Below, one piece after another: positions 1 through 8,654 of a stretch of DNA of 64,000 nt. Origin of the DNA: Lapillicoccus jejuensis (lineage in GTDB: Bacteria; Actinomycetota; Actinomycetes; Actinomycetales; Dermatophilaceae); contig NZ_VFMN01000001.1 in NCBI RefSeq assembly GCF_006715055.1, positions 2,852,001 through 2,916,000 on the forward strand, written 5' to 3'. A program made the translations under genes and the position numbers. Each line of letters begins with the position of its first letter. Within the stretch, counting starts at the first letter, position 1. The notes under the pieces were generated by a model. That model saw nothing but the letters and a program-made list of their open reading frames with translations. It had not been told where the DNA came from and did not search any database.

Positions 1-31
1 CGGGAGCGCCGCCCGCCCGCCGCCACCGAAC

Positions 32-46
32 CCAGCGAATCGCTGG
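32..46. promoter_or_regulatory. 15-bp palindrome (possible operator)
   Basis: CCAGCGA-A-TCGCTGG is a perfect inverted repeat with 7-bp arms and a 1-bp centre, next to the only A+T-rich patch of the region. It could be an operator for the downstream GH6 gene or for a gene left of the window. The regulator is unknown. Confidence 0.3.
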
Positions 47-201
47 CAAGATTTCCCTTATGTCCGTTATCCTGCTGCTAGCGGTCCGACGGCCGGCTCG
101 CCCCTCCCACGGGGGCGGCCACACGGCGAACGGTCCCCACCCCGGACGCCCGGACCCCCACCGGTCCCCGCCCGACCGCCGCAGCACCCCGCTCGACCCG
201 T

Positions 202-239
202 AGCACCACGAACCGGCAGCACCACGAACCGGCAGCACC
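202..239. repeat. 16-bp tandem duplication plus partial third copy
   Basis: AGCACCACGAACCGGC occurs at 202-217 and 218-233, followed by AGCACC at 234-239. It is non-coding as far as I can tell and looks like a recent slippage duplication. Confidence 0.8.
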
Positions 240-444
240 GGTCCCACCGCAGGACGACCTGCTCGTCGTCCGTCCACCGCCCGGGCCCCACACCCGACGC
301 GGTCCCTCCCGCCCCGACGCGCCCGCCGCGACCGGTCGCGGACCTCTCGCGCACGACCACCCCACACACCCCCCACACCGGCGCCGGACCCCCGGGCGCG
401 ACCTCGTCGCGCCCTCGGCCCGTACGGCGCCCGAAGGACCCCTC

Positions 445-1965
445 GTGTCCCTCCGCTCGCTCGTCGCCCCGCACCGGCGATCCGCCGCCCGGCGCGGCCC
501 CGCGCCCCTCGGGGCGCTCGTCGCCACCGCCGTGCTCGTCGCCGGCCCCTCTGCTCCGTGGTCGGCGTCCTCGTCCGAGGACGGCGCCGCCGGCTCGTCC
601 CGCGCGGCGGGCGGCAGCACGCTCCGGCTGGTCCCCGGCGTCCCCTCGGACCCGGCCACGACACGGTCGGCGACGCCACGGCCGACGCCGACGCCGACGT
701 CGACGCCCACGCCGACGCCGACGCAGTCGGCGCCCGCGCCGGCGACGCCGGCCCCGTCGACGGACCGCAGCGCCGTCCCCCCGGTGACCGGGACGGGCGC
801 CGCCGCCGACCGGCGGGCCCCCTCCGCGACCGGCCGGTCCGTGGCCCGACCGGGGTCGGTCCGCCTCTCGCGCACCGCGCCGGCGGCCGCCTCGCCCGGC
901 CCCGGCACGAGTGCGGCAGCGGCCGCCTCCACGGCGGCGCCGGCCGGTCCCGCGACCCGTCCCCGACCGGTGCCCGCCCAGGGCGGGCAGGTCGTCGGCA
1001 TCGGCACGCCGACGCTGCCGGACCCGGTCCCGGTCCCGGTCACCACGACCAACCCGCTGGCCGGCCGACGGCTCTACGCCGACGGCCGGGACTGGACGCA
1101 GCAGCAGGCCCTCGGCTCGCTGACCGGCGCCGCCGCCGACACCGTGCGCGCGCTGGCGACCGTCCCCCAGGCGACGTGGGTCGGCCCGGGCGACCGGGTC
1201 GAGTGGATCGCCGACTACGTCGACCGGGCGACCGCGGCGGGCGCGCTGCCGTCCCTCGTCCTCTACGCGATCCCGGGGCGCGACTGCGGCAGCTACTCCG
1301 CCGGCGGCTCCACGAGCGCGGCGTCGTACCTGGCCTGGGTCGCCGGGGTCCGGACGGCCATCGCCGGTCGCCCCGTCCTCGTCGTCGTCGAGCCCGACGC
1401 GCTCGCCCAGGGGTCGTGCTCCGGCACGGCCACCGACACCGCGGCCCGGCTGGCCACCCTGGCCTCCGCCGTCGACCTGCTCACCGCGGACCCCGGCACC
1501 GCCGTCTACCTCGACGCCGGCCACGAGTGGTGGCTGACCCCGCAGGAGGCCGCGACCCGGCTCGTCGCGGCGCACGTCGGCCGGGCCCGCGGCTTCAGCC
1601 TCGACGTGTCGAACTTCTACGCCACCGACGGCGAGGTCGCCTACGGCCGGCAGGTCGCCGAGCTGGTCCGCACCCTGGACCCCACCGCGGACCCGCACCT
1701 CGTCGTCGACACCTCGCGCAACGGCGCCGGCCCGGCGCCGGCCGGTCCGGGCGACTGGTGCAACCCCGCGGGTCGCCTGCTGGGCCACGCGCCCGGCGCG
1801 GTGCCCGGTGGGGGCGTCCTCGACGGCTACCTGTGGGTCAAGCACCCGGGGGAGTCCGACGGCTCCTGCCACCCGGGCGACCCCGCGTCGGGGGTGTGGT
1901 TCCCGGGGTGGGCCGACGACCTCGTCGCCCGCTCCGTCGCCGCCGGGCTGCTGGCGGTGCGCTGA
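445..1965 (+). CDS. Secreted glycoside hydrolase family 6 (endoglucanase/cellobiohydrolase-like)
   Basis: 506 residues with a GTG start and a GAAGGA element about 8 bases upstream. The N-terminus is basic then hydrophobic (residues about 20-36), fitting export. A Pro/Thr-rich linker (about 73-105, 'TPTPTPT' runs) precedes the catalytic domain. GH6 hallmarks are GRDCGSYSAGG near residue 278, VVEPDAL near 316 and VYLDAGHEWW further on. GH6 enzymes hydrolyse beta-1,4-glucan with inversion. No carbohydrate-binding module is visible. It converges on a glycosyltransferase operon, so it may trim a self-made glucan or degrade external cellulose; the choice between these is inference. Confidence 0.9.
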   Translation: MSLRSLVAPHRRSAARRGPAPLGALVATAVLVAGPSAPWSASSSEDGAAGSSRAAGGSTLRLVPGVPSDPATTRSATPRPTPTPTSTPTPTPTQSAPAPATPAPSTDRSAVPPVTGTGAAADRRAPSATGRSVARPGSVRLSRTAPAAASPGPGTSAAAAASTAAPAGPATRPRPVPAQGGQVVGIGTPTLPDPVPVPVTTTNPLAGRRLYADGRDWTQQQALGSLTGAAADTVRALATVPQATWVGPGDRVEWIADYVDRATAAGALPSLVLYAIPGRDCGSYSAGGSTSAASYLAWVAGVRTAIAGRPVLVVVEPDALAQGSCSGTATDTAARLATLASAVDLLTADPGTAVYLDAGHEWWLTPQEAATRLVAAHVGRARGFSLDVSNFYATDGEVAYGRQVAELVRTLDPTADPHLVVDTSRNGAGPAPAGPGDWCNPAGRLLGHAPGAVPGGGVLDGYLWVKHPGESDGSCHPGDPASGVWFPGWADDLVARSVAAGLLAVR

Positions 1966-2002
1966 GACCGCGGCCGACGGGAGGCCGCCCGCCCGGGAGG
2001 GG

Positions 2003-2026
2003 CGACCCGCCGGAGGGGGCGGGTCG
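2003..2026. terminator. Bidirectional hairpin between convergent genes
   Basis: CGACCCGCC (2003-2011) and GGCGGGTCG (2018-2026) form a perfect 9-bp G+C stem with a 6-base loop, between the stop of the GH6 gene and the stop of the opposing glycosyltransferase gene. There is no U-tract, as is common in high-G+C actinobacteria. Confidence 0.6.
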
Positions 2027-2039
2027 GCCCGCGGGTCGG

Positions 2040-3287
2040 TCAGCCCGTCGGCCGCGCGGCGTCGTACGCGGCCAGGACCCGACGGGCCACCCGCGACGCC
2101 GCGAAGTCGCGGGCCCGGGCCGGGCCGGCCGCGCCGAGGGCGCGGCGCCGGTCCGGGTCCGCGAGCAGACCGTCCAGGGCGGCGGCGAGGGCGACGGGGT
2201 CCCCCGGGGCGACGAGGAGCCCCGTACCCGCGGTGACGACGTCCGCCAGACCCCCGAGGTCGCTCGCGACGACGGGGGTGCCCGCGGCCATCGCCTCGAC
2301 CGCGACGAGGCCCAGCGGTTCGGCCCAGCGCGAGGGCACGGCGACGACCGCGGCGGCGCGCATCGCCCCGAGCACCTGCGCGTGCGGCCGCGGGCCGACG
2401 CGCACCACGGGCCGGTCGGCGGAACCGGGCGTCACCGGGGTGTCGGCCCGGGCCGCGCCGACGAGGACGAGCGGCACCGGCGCGCGCATCGCCGCGTGCG
2501 CCCGCGCGAGCAGGCCGACGCCCTTGTGCTCGCCCAGCTGCCCGGCGAAGAGGACGACGTCGCCGTCGGGGAGCCACCCCGGGCGCGGCGCGGCCGCCGC
2601 GGCGTCGAGCGCGTCGTCGGCGACGGCGCTCGGGACGACGGCCACGTGCTGCCCCGGGGCGAGCGGCGGCAGCGTCGCGGCCACCGCGTCGCTGATCGGC
2701 AGGAACAGCCCCACCCGCCGCCGGGCGCGCGCGCCGGCCGCCAGCCCGGCGACGAGCGCGGTCCCCTTGGCGACCCCGTAGAACCCGGCCGCGCAGGGCA
2801 GGCAGCGGTCCGCGCGCGGACCGGGGCAGACGACGTCGAGCCGCCGTCGCGGCACGAGCGTCCTCGTCGCACACCGCAGCCCGTAGTCGTGCAGCGTGTG
2901 GGCCAGCAGGGTGCGCGGCGGCAGCTCCACCCGGGTCGCCGAGGCCAGCACCCACCCGTGGGCGTGCAGCACGTCGGCGCCCGTACGACGCACCGTGGCC
3001 GCCAGGTGCCGCACGACGCCGGGGTCGGGGACGGTGGGGTGGAACCGGTGGGTCGGGTCCGCGGCGAACCGGTCGACCACGGCGCCGAGTCGGGTGGCGA
3101 CCCGCTCGACGCGGACCCCGTCGCGCTCCTCGACGGCGGGCAGGCCGGGCCCGGCCAGGGAGACGACCGTGACGTCGTGCCCGGCCCGGACCTGCGCGAC
3201 GGCGAGCGCCTCCACGGCCTGCTCCATCCCGCCCGGGACCGGGGGGTAGCCGTCGACGGCGTGGACGATCCGCACGACGTCCCTCAC
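2040..3287 (-). CDS. Glycosyltransferase family 4 (GT-B fold)
   Basis: 415 residues. GTG at 3287 overlaps the TGA of the upstream flippase gene (GTGA), which fixes the start. The N-terminus (IVHAVDGYPPVPGGMEQAV) is a typical GT4 sugar-acceptor entry, and EPLGLVAVEAMAAGTPVV near residue 330 is the E-x7-E nucleotide-sugar motif. A four-cysteine patch (CATRT, then CPGPRADRCLPC, about 137-172) followed by FYG is seen in some polysaccharide GT4 enzymes and may bind metal. It is the last gene of a six-gene minus-strand glycan operon. Donor and acceptor sugars cannot be deduced. Confidence 0.87.
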   Translation of the reverse strand: MRDVVRIVHAVDGYPPVPGGMEQAVEALAVAQVRAGHDVTVVSLAGPGLPAVEERDGVRVERVATRLGAVVDRFAADPTHRFHPTVPDPGVVRHLAATVRRTGADVLHAHGWVLASATRVELPPRTLLAHTLHDYGLRCATRTLVPRRRLDVVCPGPRADRCLPCAAGFYGVAKGTALVAGLAAGARARRRVGLFLPISDAVAATLPPLAPGQHVAVVPSAVADDALDAAAAAPRPGWLPDGDVVLFAGQLGEHKGVGLLARAHAAMRAPVPLVLVGAARADTPVTPGSADRPVVRVGPRPHAQVLGAMRAAAVVAVPSRWAEPLGLVAVEAMAAGTPVVASDLGGLADVVTAGTGLLVAPGDPVALAAALDGLLADPDRRRALGAAGPARARDFAASRVARRVLAAYDAARPTG

Positions 3288-4618
3288 GCCCCGGCCGACG
3301 GCATCGCGGGAGCCCCCACGCGCACCCGCCAGGGCCGGGCGGCCAGGGCCCACAGCGCTCCCGCGGTCTGGGCCGCCAGCCAGCACCACCCGACCGCGGC
3401 GATCCCCAGCTGCGGCAGCAGCAGGGTCGAGCCGACGAGGGTGGCGAGCGTCATCAGCCCGTTGAGCGCGACGGCGGTCCCGAGCCGGTCGGTGGCGCGC
3501 AGCACCGACACGGCGACGTTGGTCACCGCGTCGGGCAGCGCGGCGACCGTGAGGAGCAGGAGCAGCAGCCCGCCGGCGGCGGGGTACTCCGGGCCGAAGA
3601 GCCGCAGCAGCAGCCGCCCCGCGAGGAGGTAGACGACGACGGGTCCGGCGAGCAGCAGCGCGATGATCCGCGCGCTGCGGCGCACCGCCTGCGGGATCCC
3701 CGCCGGGTCCCCGGCGGCCGCGTCGAACAGCGACGTGGAGACGGCGGGGCTGATGACGGCGAAGACCGACCCGAGCATCCAGGTGACGTAGAAGTGCGCG
3801 TTGTCGGTCGGGGTCAGCACGTCGACGACGAGCACCGGCAGCAGGTACGTCGTGAGCATGGCGGTCACCGTGATGAGGTGCTGGCCGACGACGGAGCGCC
3901 CGATCAGCCTCGTCTCGGGGCCGACCCGGCGCAGGTCGGGCCGCAGCGAGTAGCCGTCGCGCCGGCCACCGAAGGCGGGCACGCAGACGACGAGCGACAG
4001 CACGGCGGACAGCGACCACGCGGTCAGCACCTGCACCGGGTGGCCGTCCACCGCCAGCGGCAGCAGGACGACGGGGAGGCGGGTGGCGGACGCGATCGCG
4101 TTGCGCAGCAACATCATCGAGCCCCGGGCCCGGGAGATGCAGACGAAGTCGAAGAGGCTGCCGTGCGCGGTCGCGACCGTCCCGACGACGAAGAGGACGG
4201 CTCCGGCCGGGGTGCGCAGCGACGGGCTGACGTGGAAGACCCAGCCGCCGAGCCAGAGCGCGGCGACCCCGCCGACGAGGGAGGCGACGCTCGTGGTGAC
4301 GAGACCGGCGGTGACCCGCTGGCGCCACTGCGCCGCCCCCTGGGCGCGCGGCAGCCACTCGATCATCGCCGCCGCCGGCCCGATCGCCGCGACGAGGGTC
4401 GCGGCCATGAGCAGGCTCGTCACCGCGGCCCCGTCGCCGCTGACGTCGGCACCGGCGACCCGGGCCACGGTGAGCCAGATGACGTAGCCCAGGCCGCTGG
4501 TGACGACGGTCGTCAGGACGATGGCGGCGCTGTTGCGGAAGAGCCGGTCGTGCCCGAGGCGCTGCCACGTCGAGCGGGCCAGCCCGACCAGCCCGACCAG
4601 CCCCGGCGCCGCGGTCAC
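3284..4618 (-). CDS. Wzx-like polysaccharide/lipid-linked oligosaccharide flippase (MOP superfamily)
   Basis: 444 residues, hydrophobic throughout, with about 12 predicted membrane segments and an N-terminal 'NSAAIVLTTVVTSGLGYVIW' segment typical of the polysaccharide biosynthesis/oligosaccharide flippase family. Such proteins move undecaprenyl-linked repeat units across the plasma membrane. GTG at 4618 overlaps the preceding stop (GTGA), and its own TGA overlaps the GT4 start. Its position amid glycosyltransferases supports a flippase role rather than drug efflux. Confidence 0.8.
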   Translation of the reverse strand: MTAAPGLVGLVGLARSTWQRLGHDRLFRNSAAIVLTTVVTSGLGYVIWLTVARVAGADVSGDGAAVTSLLMAATLVAAIGPAAAMIEWLPRAQGAAQWRQRVTAGLVTTSVASLVGGVAALWLGGWVFHVSPSLRTPAGAVLFVVGTVATAHGSLFDFVCISRARGSMMLLRNAIASATRLPVVLLPLAVDGHPVQVLTAWSLSAVLSLVVCVPAFGGRRDGYSLRPDLRRVGPETRLIGRSVVGQHLITVTAMLTTYLLPVLVVDVLTPTDNAHFYVTWMLGSVFAVISPAVSTSLFDAAAGDPAGIPQAVRRSARIIALLLAGPVVVYLLAGRLLLRLFGPEYPAAGGLLLLLLTVAALPDAVTNVAVSVLRATDRLGTAVALNGLMTLATLVGSTLLLPQLGIAAVGWCWLAAQTAGALWALAARPWRVRVGAPAMPSAGA

Positions 4619-5505
4619 GGCCGGACCTCGAGGACGAGGTCGAGCGTCTGCGCGGCCCCGGCGTCCCCGACGGTGAGCGCGACGCGGTAGAGGCCCGGGG
4701 TGGTCGGCGCCGTGGCGGAGACGGTGCCGGCGCGGGAGGCGGTGGCGCCCGTGGCGTCGGCGGGCGGCGCGGCCTCGCCGCGGGTCACCTCGCCCGCCGC
4801 GGCCCCGGCGACGGTGAGGGTGACCGGGGGGTCGGTGGGCAGCGGCTCGTCGTACGCGCGCAGGACCCAGCCGACGGTGACCCGAGCGCCGGGGGCGACG
4901 ACGAGGCCGTCGGGCGAGGAGATGGGCGGGTCGGTGAGGGCCAGCTGCGTGTAGCGCTCCACGCGCTCGGTGAGGAGGGCGCGGGCGCCCGCGACGGCGC
5001 CGACGAGCAGGAGGACGGCGCCGAGCGCCGGCAGGACGACCCGGCGGGCGACCAGCGCCGTCCGCCGGCGGTCGTGGCGGCCCCCGCCCGTACGGCGCCC
5101 CGCGGTCGCCACCAGGTGCAGCGCCGCCGCGACCGCGCCCGCCGCGACGAGCAGCGAGGTGGTCGTCACCCGCACCCCGAGGGCCGGGGTCAGGACGAGC
5201 CCGAGCAGCAGGGCCGAGCCGAGGGCCGCGACGACCCCGAGGAGCACCGGGACGACGACGCGCAGGGTGCCCTCGTCGACGACCGCGCGGCGCTCGGGGG
5301 CGGGCCGCGCCCCGAGGACGAGGGCCCCCAGCGCCCGACCCGCGACGAGGACGACGACGGGCAGCGAGAACAGCGTGCGCACCGGGCTCGGCGCCCCGGC
5401 GAGCGCGATCCCGACGGCCGACGCGACGAGGGCGACCCCGGCCAGCGCCTCGAGCGCCCGCCCCGACACCGCCCGCCCGGCCCCCGGCCGGTCCCCGGGC
5501 CTCAC
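4615..5505 (-). CDS. DUF1616-like membrane protein
   Basis: 296 residues from GTG 5505, which overlaps the TGA of the preceding gene. About five membrane segments fill residues 10-170, including 'PVRTLFSLPVVVLVAGRAL', which resembles the 'GLPFVLFLPGYAL' signature of DUF1616. A periplasmic-type beta-rich domain (about 170-296) begins 'ERYTQLALTDPP', and its late segment 'PGLYRVALTV' looks like an immunoglobulin-like strand pair. DUF1616 proteins often sit beside glycosyltransferases and have no defined function. Family assignment is from pattern memory and is moderate. Confidence 0.55.
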   Translation of the reverse strand: MRPGDRPGAGRAVSGRALEALAGVALVASAVGIALAGAPSPVRTLFSLPVVVLVAGRALGALVLGARPAPERRAVVDEGTLRVVVPVLLGVVAALGSALLLGLVLTPALGVRVTTTSLLVAAGAVAAALHLVATAGRRTGGGRHDRRRTALVARRVVLPALGAVLLLVGAVAGARALLTERVERYTQLALTDPPISSPDGLVVAPGARVTVGWVLRAYDEPLPTDPPVTLTVAGAAAGEVTRGEAAPPADATGATASRAGTVSATAPTTPGLYRVALTVGDAGAAQTLDLVLEVRP

Positions 5506-7478
5506 GGGACCGTCCCCAGGGTCCGCCCGACCCGGCTCAGGTCGAGCCGGTAGACGCGCAGGTGGTCGGTGCTCATCACCCGGGAGGCCCACGGCACCGT
5601 GTCGAGGCGCTCGAGGAACGCGCGGGGCGTGGCCCGACCGCTCAGCGGGTCGGCGTCGCCGTAGTTGTCGCCGTTGAAGGCCGGCGCGTCGGCCATCCGG
5701 GTGTCGACGACGAGGTAGTCGTACCGGGACTCGACGAGCTGGCGCACGAGGTCGGGCTCCGGGTCGCGGTCGGTCTGCGCGAGGTCGGCGGCTGGGAAGC
5801 CGGTCGACGGGGTGGCGACGTAGACGCCGCCGTACGCCGACAGGGCCAGACCGGTGTAGCGGTCCGCGACGGCCCGCACCGGCCCGTCGGGGCCGACCGC
5901 GATGCCGAGCTGCTCGGCGACGGTGCGCGCCTCGGCGCTCGCGGAGTTGGTGTCCGAGCCCCAGGTGAAGGGGCCCGGGAAGCGGTAGGGGTCGTTGAGC
6001 CCGGCGCCGACGTTGCCGACCATCACCGCCGCGAGGGCGAGCACCCCCAGCCGCGGCCACCACCGCGCGGGGACCCGACGCAGGGGACCTGGCGCCCGCG
6101 GCGGGTGGGCGACGGCGAGCGCGACGAGCAGCGCGACGCCGGCGTACGTGAAGGCCCACGACCGGCGCGCCCCCTCGGCACCCATCGGCGCGAGGATGAA
6201 GGCGACGGACGGGAAGTAGACGAGCCCGAACACCATGAGCGCCAGGGTGTCGCCGGACCAGCGGGTCCGGGTGCGCCGCACGAGGAGCACCGCCCACAGG
6301 CAGACCAGCCCGACGAGCAGCGGCGCCAGCCCCGACAGCCCGCGCTCCCACAGCGGCTGCGACGACGCCGCGAGCAGCCGGCGACCCGTCCGCCCGTCGC
6401 CGGAGGCGATGTCGCCCAGCTGGGTGACCGAGCTGCCGGCGTACGGCGAGAGGTAGCCGAGGGTCGCGCGCGCGGCGAGACCGACCCACAGCCCGGCCAG
6501 CCCGAGCACCGCCGCGGTGACGACGGGCCACACCCGCGGGTGCGCGGCCGGGGCCGGGACCACGACGTCGTCCCCCGGGCCGGGCGCCCCGGCCCCGCGC
6601 GGGCGGGTCCGGCCGAGCAGCCGGGGACGCACTGCCTGACCGAGGGTGACGAGCAGCAGCACCCCGGCGAGCGACAGCGTCGTCAGGTGGTGGGTGACCA
6701 CCGTGGCCGCCGCCACGAGGACCGCCCCGGCGACCAGCCCGCGCCGCGCCCCCGGGCGCGGCTCGCGCGCGGCGAGCGAGGTGAGCGCGAGGACCCAGAG
6801 GAACCACGGCATCGTCACCGACTCGTAGGCGTACTGGGTGTCGAAGTAGAGCACGGAGCTGTTGAGCGAGTAGACGACCGCGGACACCGCCCCCGCGCGC
6901 GCCGAGCCGAGGTGCACCTGCCCGAGGACGAGGACGGCGAAGAAGGCCAGCACGTGGGCGGACAGCACGAGCAGCAGCCCCGACCCCCACACGTCGAGCC
7001 CGGACAGGGCGTGCACGAGCGCGGTGAGCGCCGACGTGCCGGGGTAGTCCGCCGCGATGGGGATGATCGCGTTGGGCGGGCGCAGCGCCCCGCCGGCGAG
7101 GACGTCGAGCGCCTCGCGCCAGTGCGCGTACTCGTCGTGGTACAGCGGTCCCGCGGGGTTGCGCAGGTACTTGGGCGCGGCGGTGACCAGGGCCAGCAGC
7201 GCGAGCCCGAGGACCCGGTCGCGCCGGTGCGTGCCGGCCCGGACGACGAGGACCGTCACGGGCAGCGCGGCCAGCAGCAGGCCGGCCCAGAAGACGGCGT
7301 AGTACAGCTGTGCGCAGGCGCCGGACCCGGACAGCCGGTAGGCGAGCCCGACGACCGGGATCCCGGCCGCGGCCGCGAGCACCACCGCCACCCGGGCGGA
7401 CGTCCGGACCCCCCGCGCGGCGGTGGTCCCGGTCCCGCCGGGCGCCCGGACGAGGTCGCCCGCCGTCACCGCGTCCAC
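5502..7478 (-). CDS. Polytopic membrane glycosyltransferase, GT-C type (putative)
   Basis: 658 residues, about 12-14 membrane segments and a C-terminal soluble portion. In the first extracytoplasmic loop 'GPLYHDEYAHWREALDVL' carries the acidic DE pair expected of GT-C enzymes that use polyprenyl-phosphate sugars. GTG at 7478 lies 15 bases after the stop of the upstream GT4, with a GGGGG run as ribosome site. It is probably the extracytoplasmic transferase or polymerase of the pathway. A Wzy-type polymerase is the alternative. Confidence 0.65.
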   Translation of the reverse strand: MDAVTAGDLVRAPGGTGTTAARGVRTSARVAVVLAAAAGIPVVGLAYRLSGSGACAQLYYAVFWAGLLLAALPVTVLVVRAGTHRRDRVLGLALLALVTAAPKYLRNPAGPLYHDEYAHWREALDVLAGGALRPPNAIIPIAADYPGTSALTALVHALSGLDVWGSGLLLVLSAHVLAFFAVLVLGQVHLGSARAGAVSAVVYSLNSSVLYFDTQYAYESVTMPWFLWVLALTSLAAREPRPGARRGLVAGAVLVAAATVVTHHLTTLSLAGVLLLVTLGQAVRPRLLGRTRPRGAGAPGPGDDVVVPAPAAHPRVWPVVTAAVLGLAGLWVGLAARATLGYLSPYAGSSVTQLGDIASGDGRTGRRLLAASSQPLWERGLSGLAPLLVGLVCLWAVLLVRRTRTRWSGDTLALMVFGLVYFPSVAFILAPMGAEGARRSWAFTYAGVALLVALAVAHPPRAPGPLRRVPARWWPRLGVLALAAVMVGNVGAGLNDPYRFPGPFTWGSDTNSASAEARTVAEQLGIAVGPDGPVRAVADRYTGLALSAYGGVYVATPSTGFPAADLAQTDRDPEPDLVRQLVESRYDYLVVDTRMADAPAFNGDNYGDADPLSGRATPRAFLERLDTVPWASRVMSTDHLRVYRLDLSRVGRTLGTVP

Positions 7479-7493
7479 GACCCGACCCCCACG

Positions 7494-8654
7494 TCAGCCC
7501 GCGGCGGACCCGGGCCGGGCGAGCCGGTCCAGCGCCGCCGTCGTGCGGTCCCACGAGTGCGGGTCGGGGAAGCGCTCGTGCCGGACGGGCTCGAGGTCGA
7601 GCAGCGCCTGCCGCAGCCCGGCCACGTCGTCGGGCGGCACGAGCCGTGCGCCGGGGTAGTCGCGCACGGCCTCGACGAGACCGCCGACGGCGTAGAGGAC
7701 GACGTGCAGGCCGCGGCTCATGGCGATCTGCAGCGGCCCGCTCGCCGAGCCGCGCCGGTAGGGCAGCACCACCGCGTCGGCGGCCGCGAAGTACGCGCCG
7801 GCGGCCTCGTCGGTGACGTACTCGTTGACGACCTCGACGCGGTCGCGGTGCCGGCCTCCGGCGAGCATCCGCGTCGGCCGGGTCCAGCCCTCCCACGTCT
7901 CGCCGACGACGGTGAGCCGGAAGCGCCGCGCCTGCTCGTCGGTCAGCCCGTCGAACGCCTCGGCGAGGTCCTCGAGGCCCTTGTAGGGCCGGATGAGCCC
8001 GAAGAAGAGCAGCCGCGTCACGTCCTGCTCGTCGCCCGCCCCGGACCCCCCGGGCGGCGTCGCGGTGGTCGGCAGGTGGTCGTACGGGCCGTGCGGGGCG
8101 ACCTCGACGTGCAGGTGCGCCAGCGTGTCGCCGTACGCCTGCTGGAGCATCTCCCGGTCGTGCTCGGTGTGCACGAGGGCACCGGAGGCCAGGCGCAGCA
8201 GGGTGGGGACGAGCGCGGCCCGGTACGGCGCCACGAGCGGCACCGCCGCCTCGCCGGTGTCCTGCAGCTCGTGGAACTCCAGGACGACGGGGACCCCGAG
8301 CCGGCGCGCGGCCAGCGCGAGGGCGAGGTAGGTGTGCAGGGTCGCCGCCGTCCACCACTGCAGGACGAGGACGCGCGGCCGGCGGCGCCGCAGGTGGGCG
8401 AGCGCGCGGACCAGCCCGGCGCCGTACCAGTCGACCTGCGCCGCCACCCGCACCCGCGGGTCGTAGGCGAGCGACGACAGCGGCGCGCCGACGCGGTGGC
8501 CGCCCGGGTAGAGCCGGGCCGGGACGAGGCGGTCGAGGAGGACGACGTCGACGTCCTGCCCGTCCTGCGCCAGCGCGTTGGCCAGCCGGCAGGTGTAGAC
8601 CGACAGCCCGGACAGGAAGCGGAAACCCGGGCCGACGAGGCAGACGCCGCTCAC
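7494..8654 (-). CDS. Glycosyltransferase family 4-like
   Basis: 386 residues starting at GTG 8654, overlapping the stop of the GT2 gene (GTGA). It opens with VCLVGPGFRFLSGLSVYTCRLANAL, a glycine-rich GT-B entry loop. The C-terminal half has LLFFGLIRPYKGLEDLAEAF and a weak E-x7-E counterpart at PYRRGSASGPLQIAMSRGL, where the usual first glutamate is replaced by Ser/Ala. That departure leaves the catalytic class less certain. Middle gene of the minus-strand glycan operon. Confidence 0.75.
   Translation of the reverse strand: MSGVCLVGPGFRFLSGLSVYTCRLANALAQDGQDVDVVLLDRLVPARLYPGGHRVGAPLSSLAYDPRVRVAAQVDWYGAGLVRALAHLRRRRPRVLVLQWWTAATLHTYLALALAARRLGVPVVLEFHELQDTGEAAVPLVAPYRAALVPTLLRLASGALVHTEHDREMLQQAYGDTLAHLHVEVAPHGPYDHLPTTATPPGGSGAGDEQDVTRLLFFGLIRPYKGLEDLAEAFDGLTDEQARRFRLTVVGETWEGWTRPTRMLAGGRHRDRVEVVNEYVTDEAAGAYFAAADAVVLPYRRGSASGPLQIAMSRGLHVVLYAVGGLVEAVRDYPGARLVPPDDVAGLRQALLDLEPVRHERFPDPHSWDRTTAALDRLARPGSAAG

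Larger units (their letters stand above)
1..444. other. Intergenic region upstream of the GH6 gene
   Basis: No convincing gene lies in this 444-bp stretch; long frames on both strands have compositionally biased Arg/Ala/Gly/Pro translations typical of shadow frames. It holds a 15-bp palindrome at 32-46, a relatively A+T-rich patch around 47-80 that could carry a promoter, and a 16-bp tandem duplication at 202-239. Upstream context is cut by the window edge. Confidence 0.6.

Noticed and set aside
558-4568. Several 800- to 1,000-codon open frames on both strands at the left end
   Set aside because: Their translations are Arg/Ala/Gly/Pro runs, a by-product of very high G+C on opposite or shifted frames of GH6, GT4 and flippase genes. 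Only the family-matching segments were kept.
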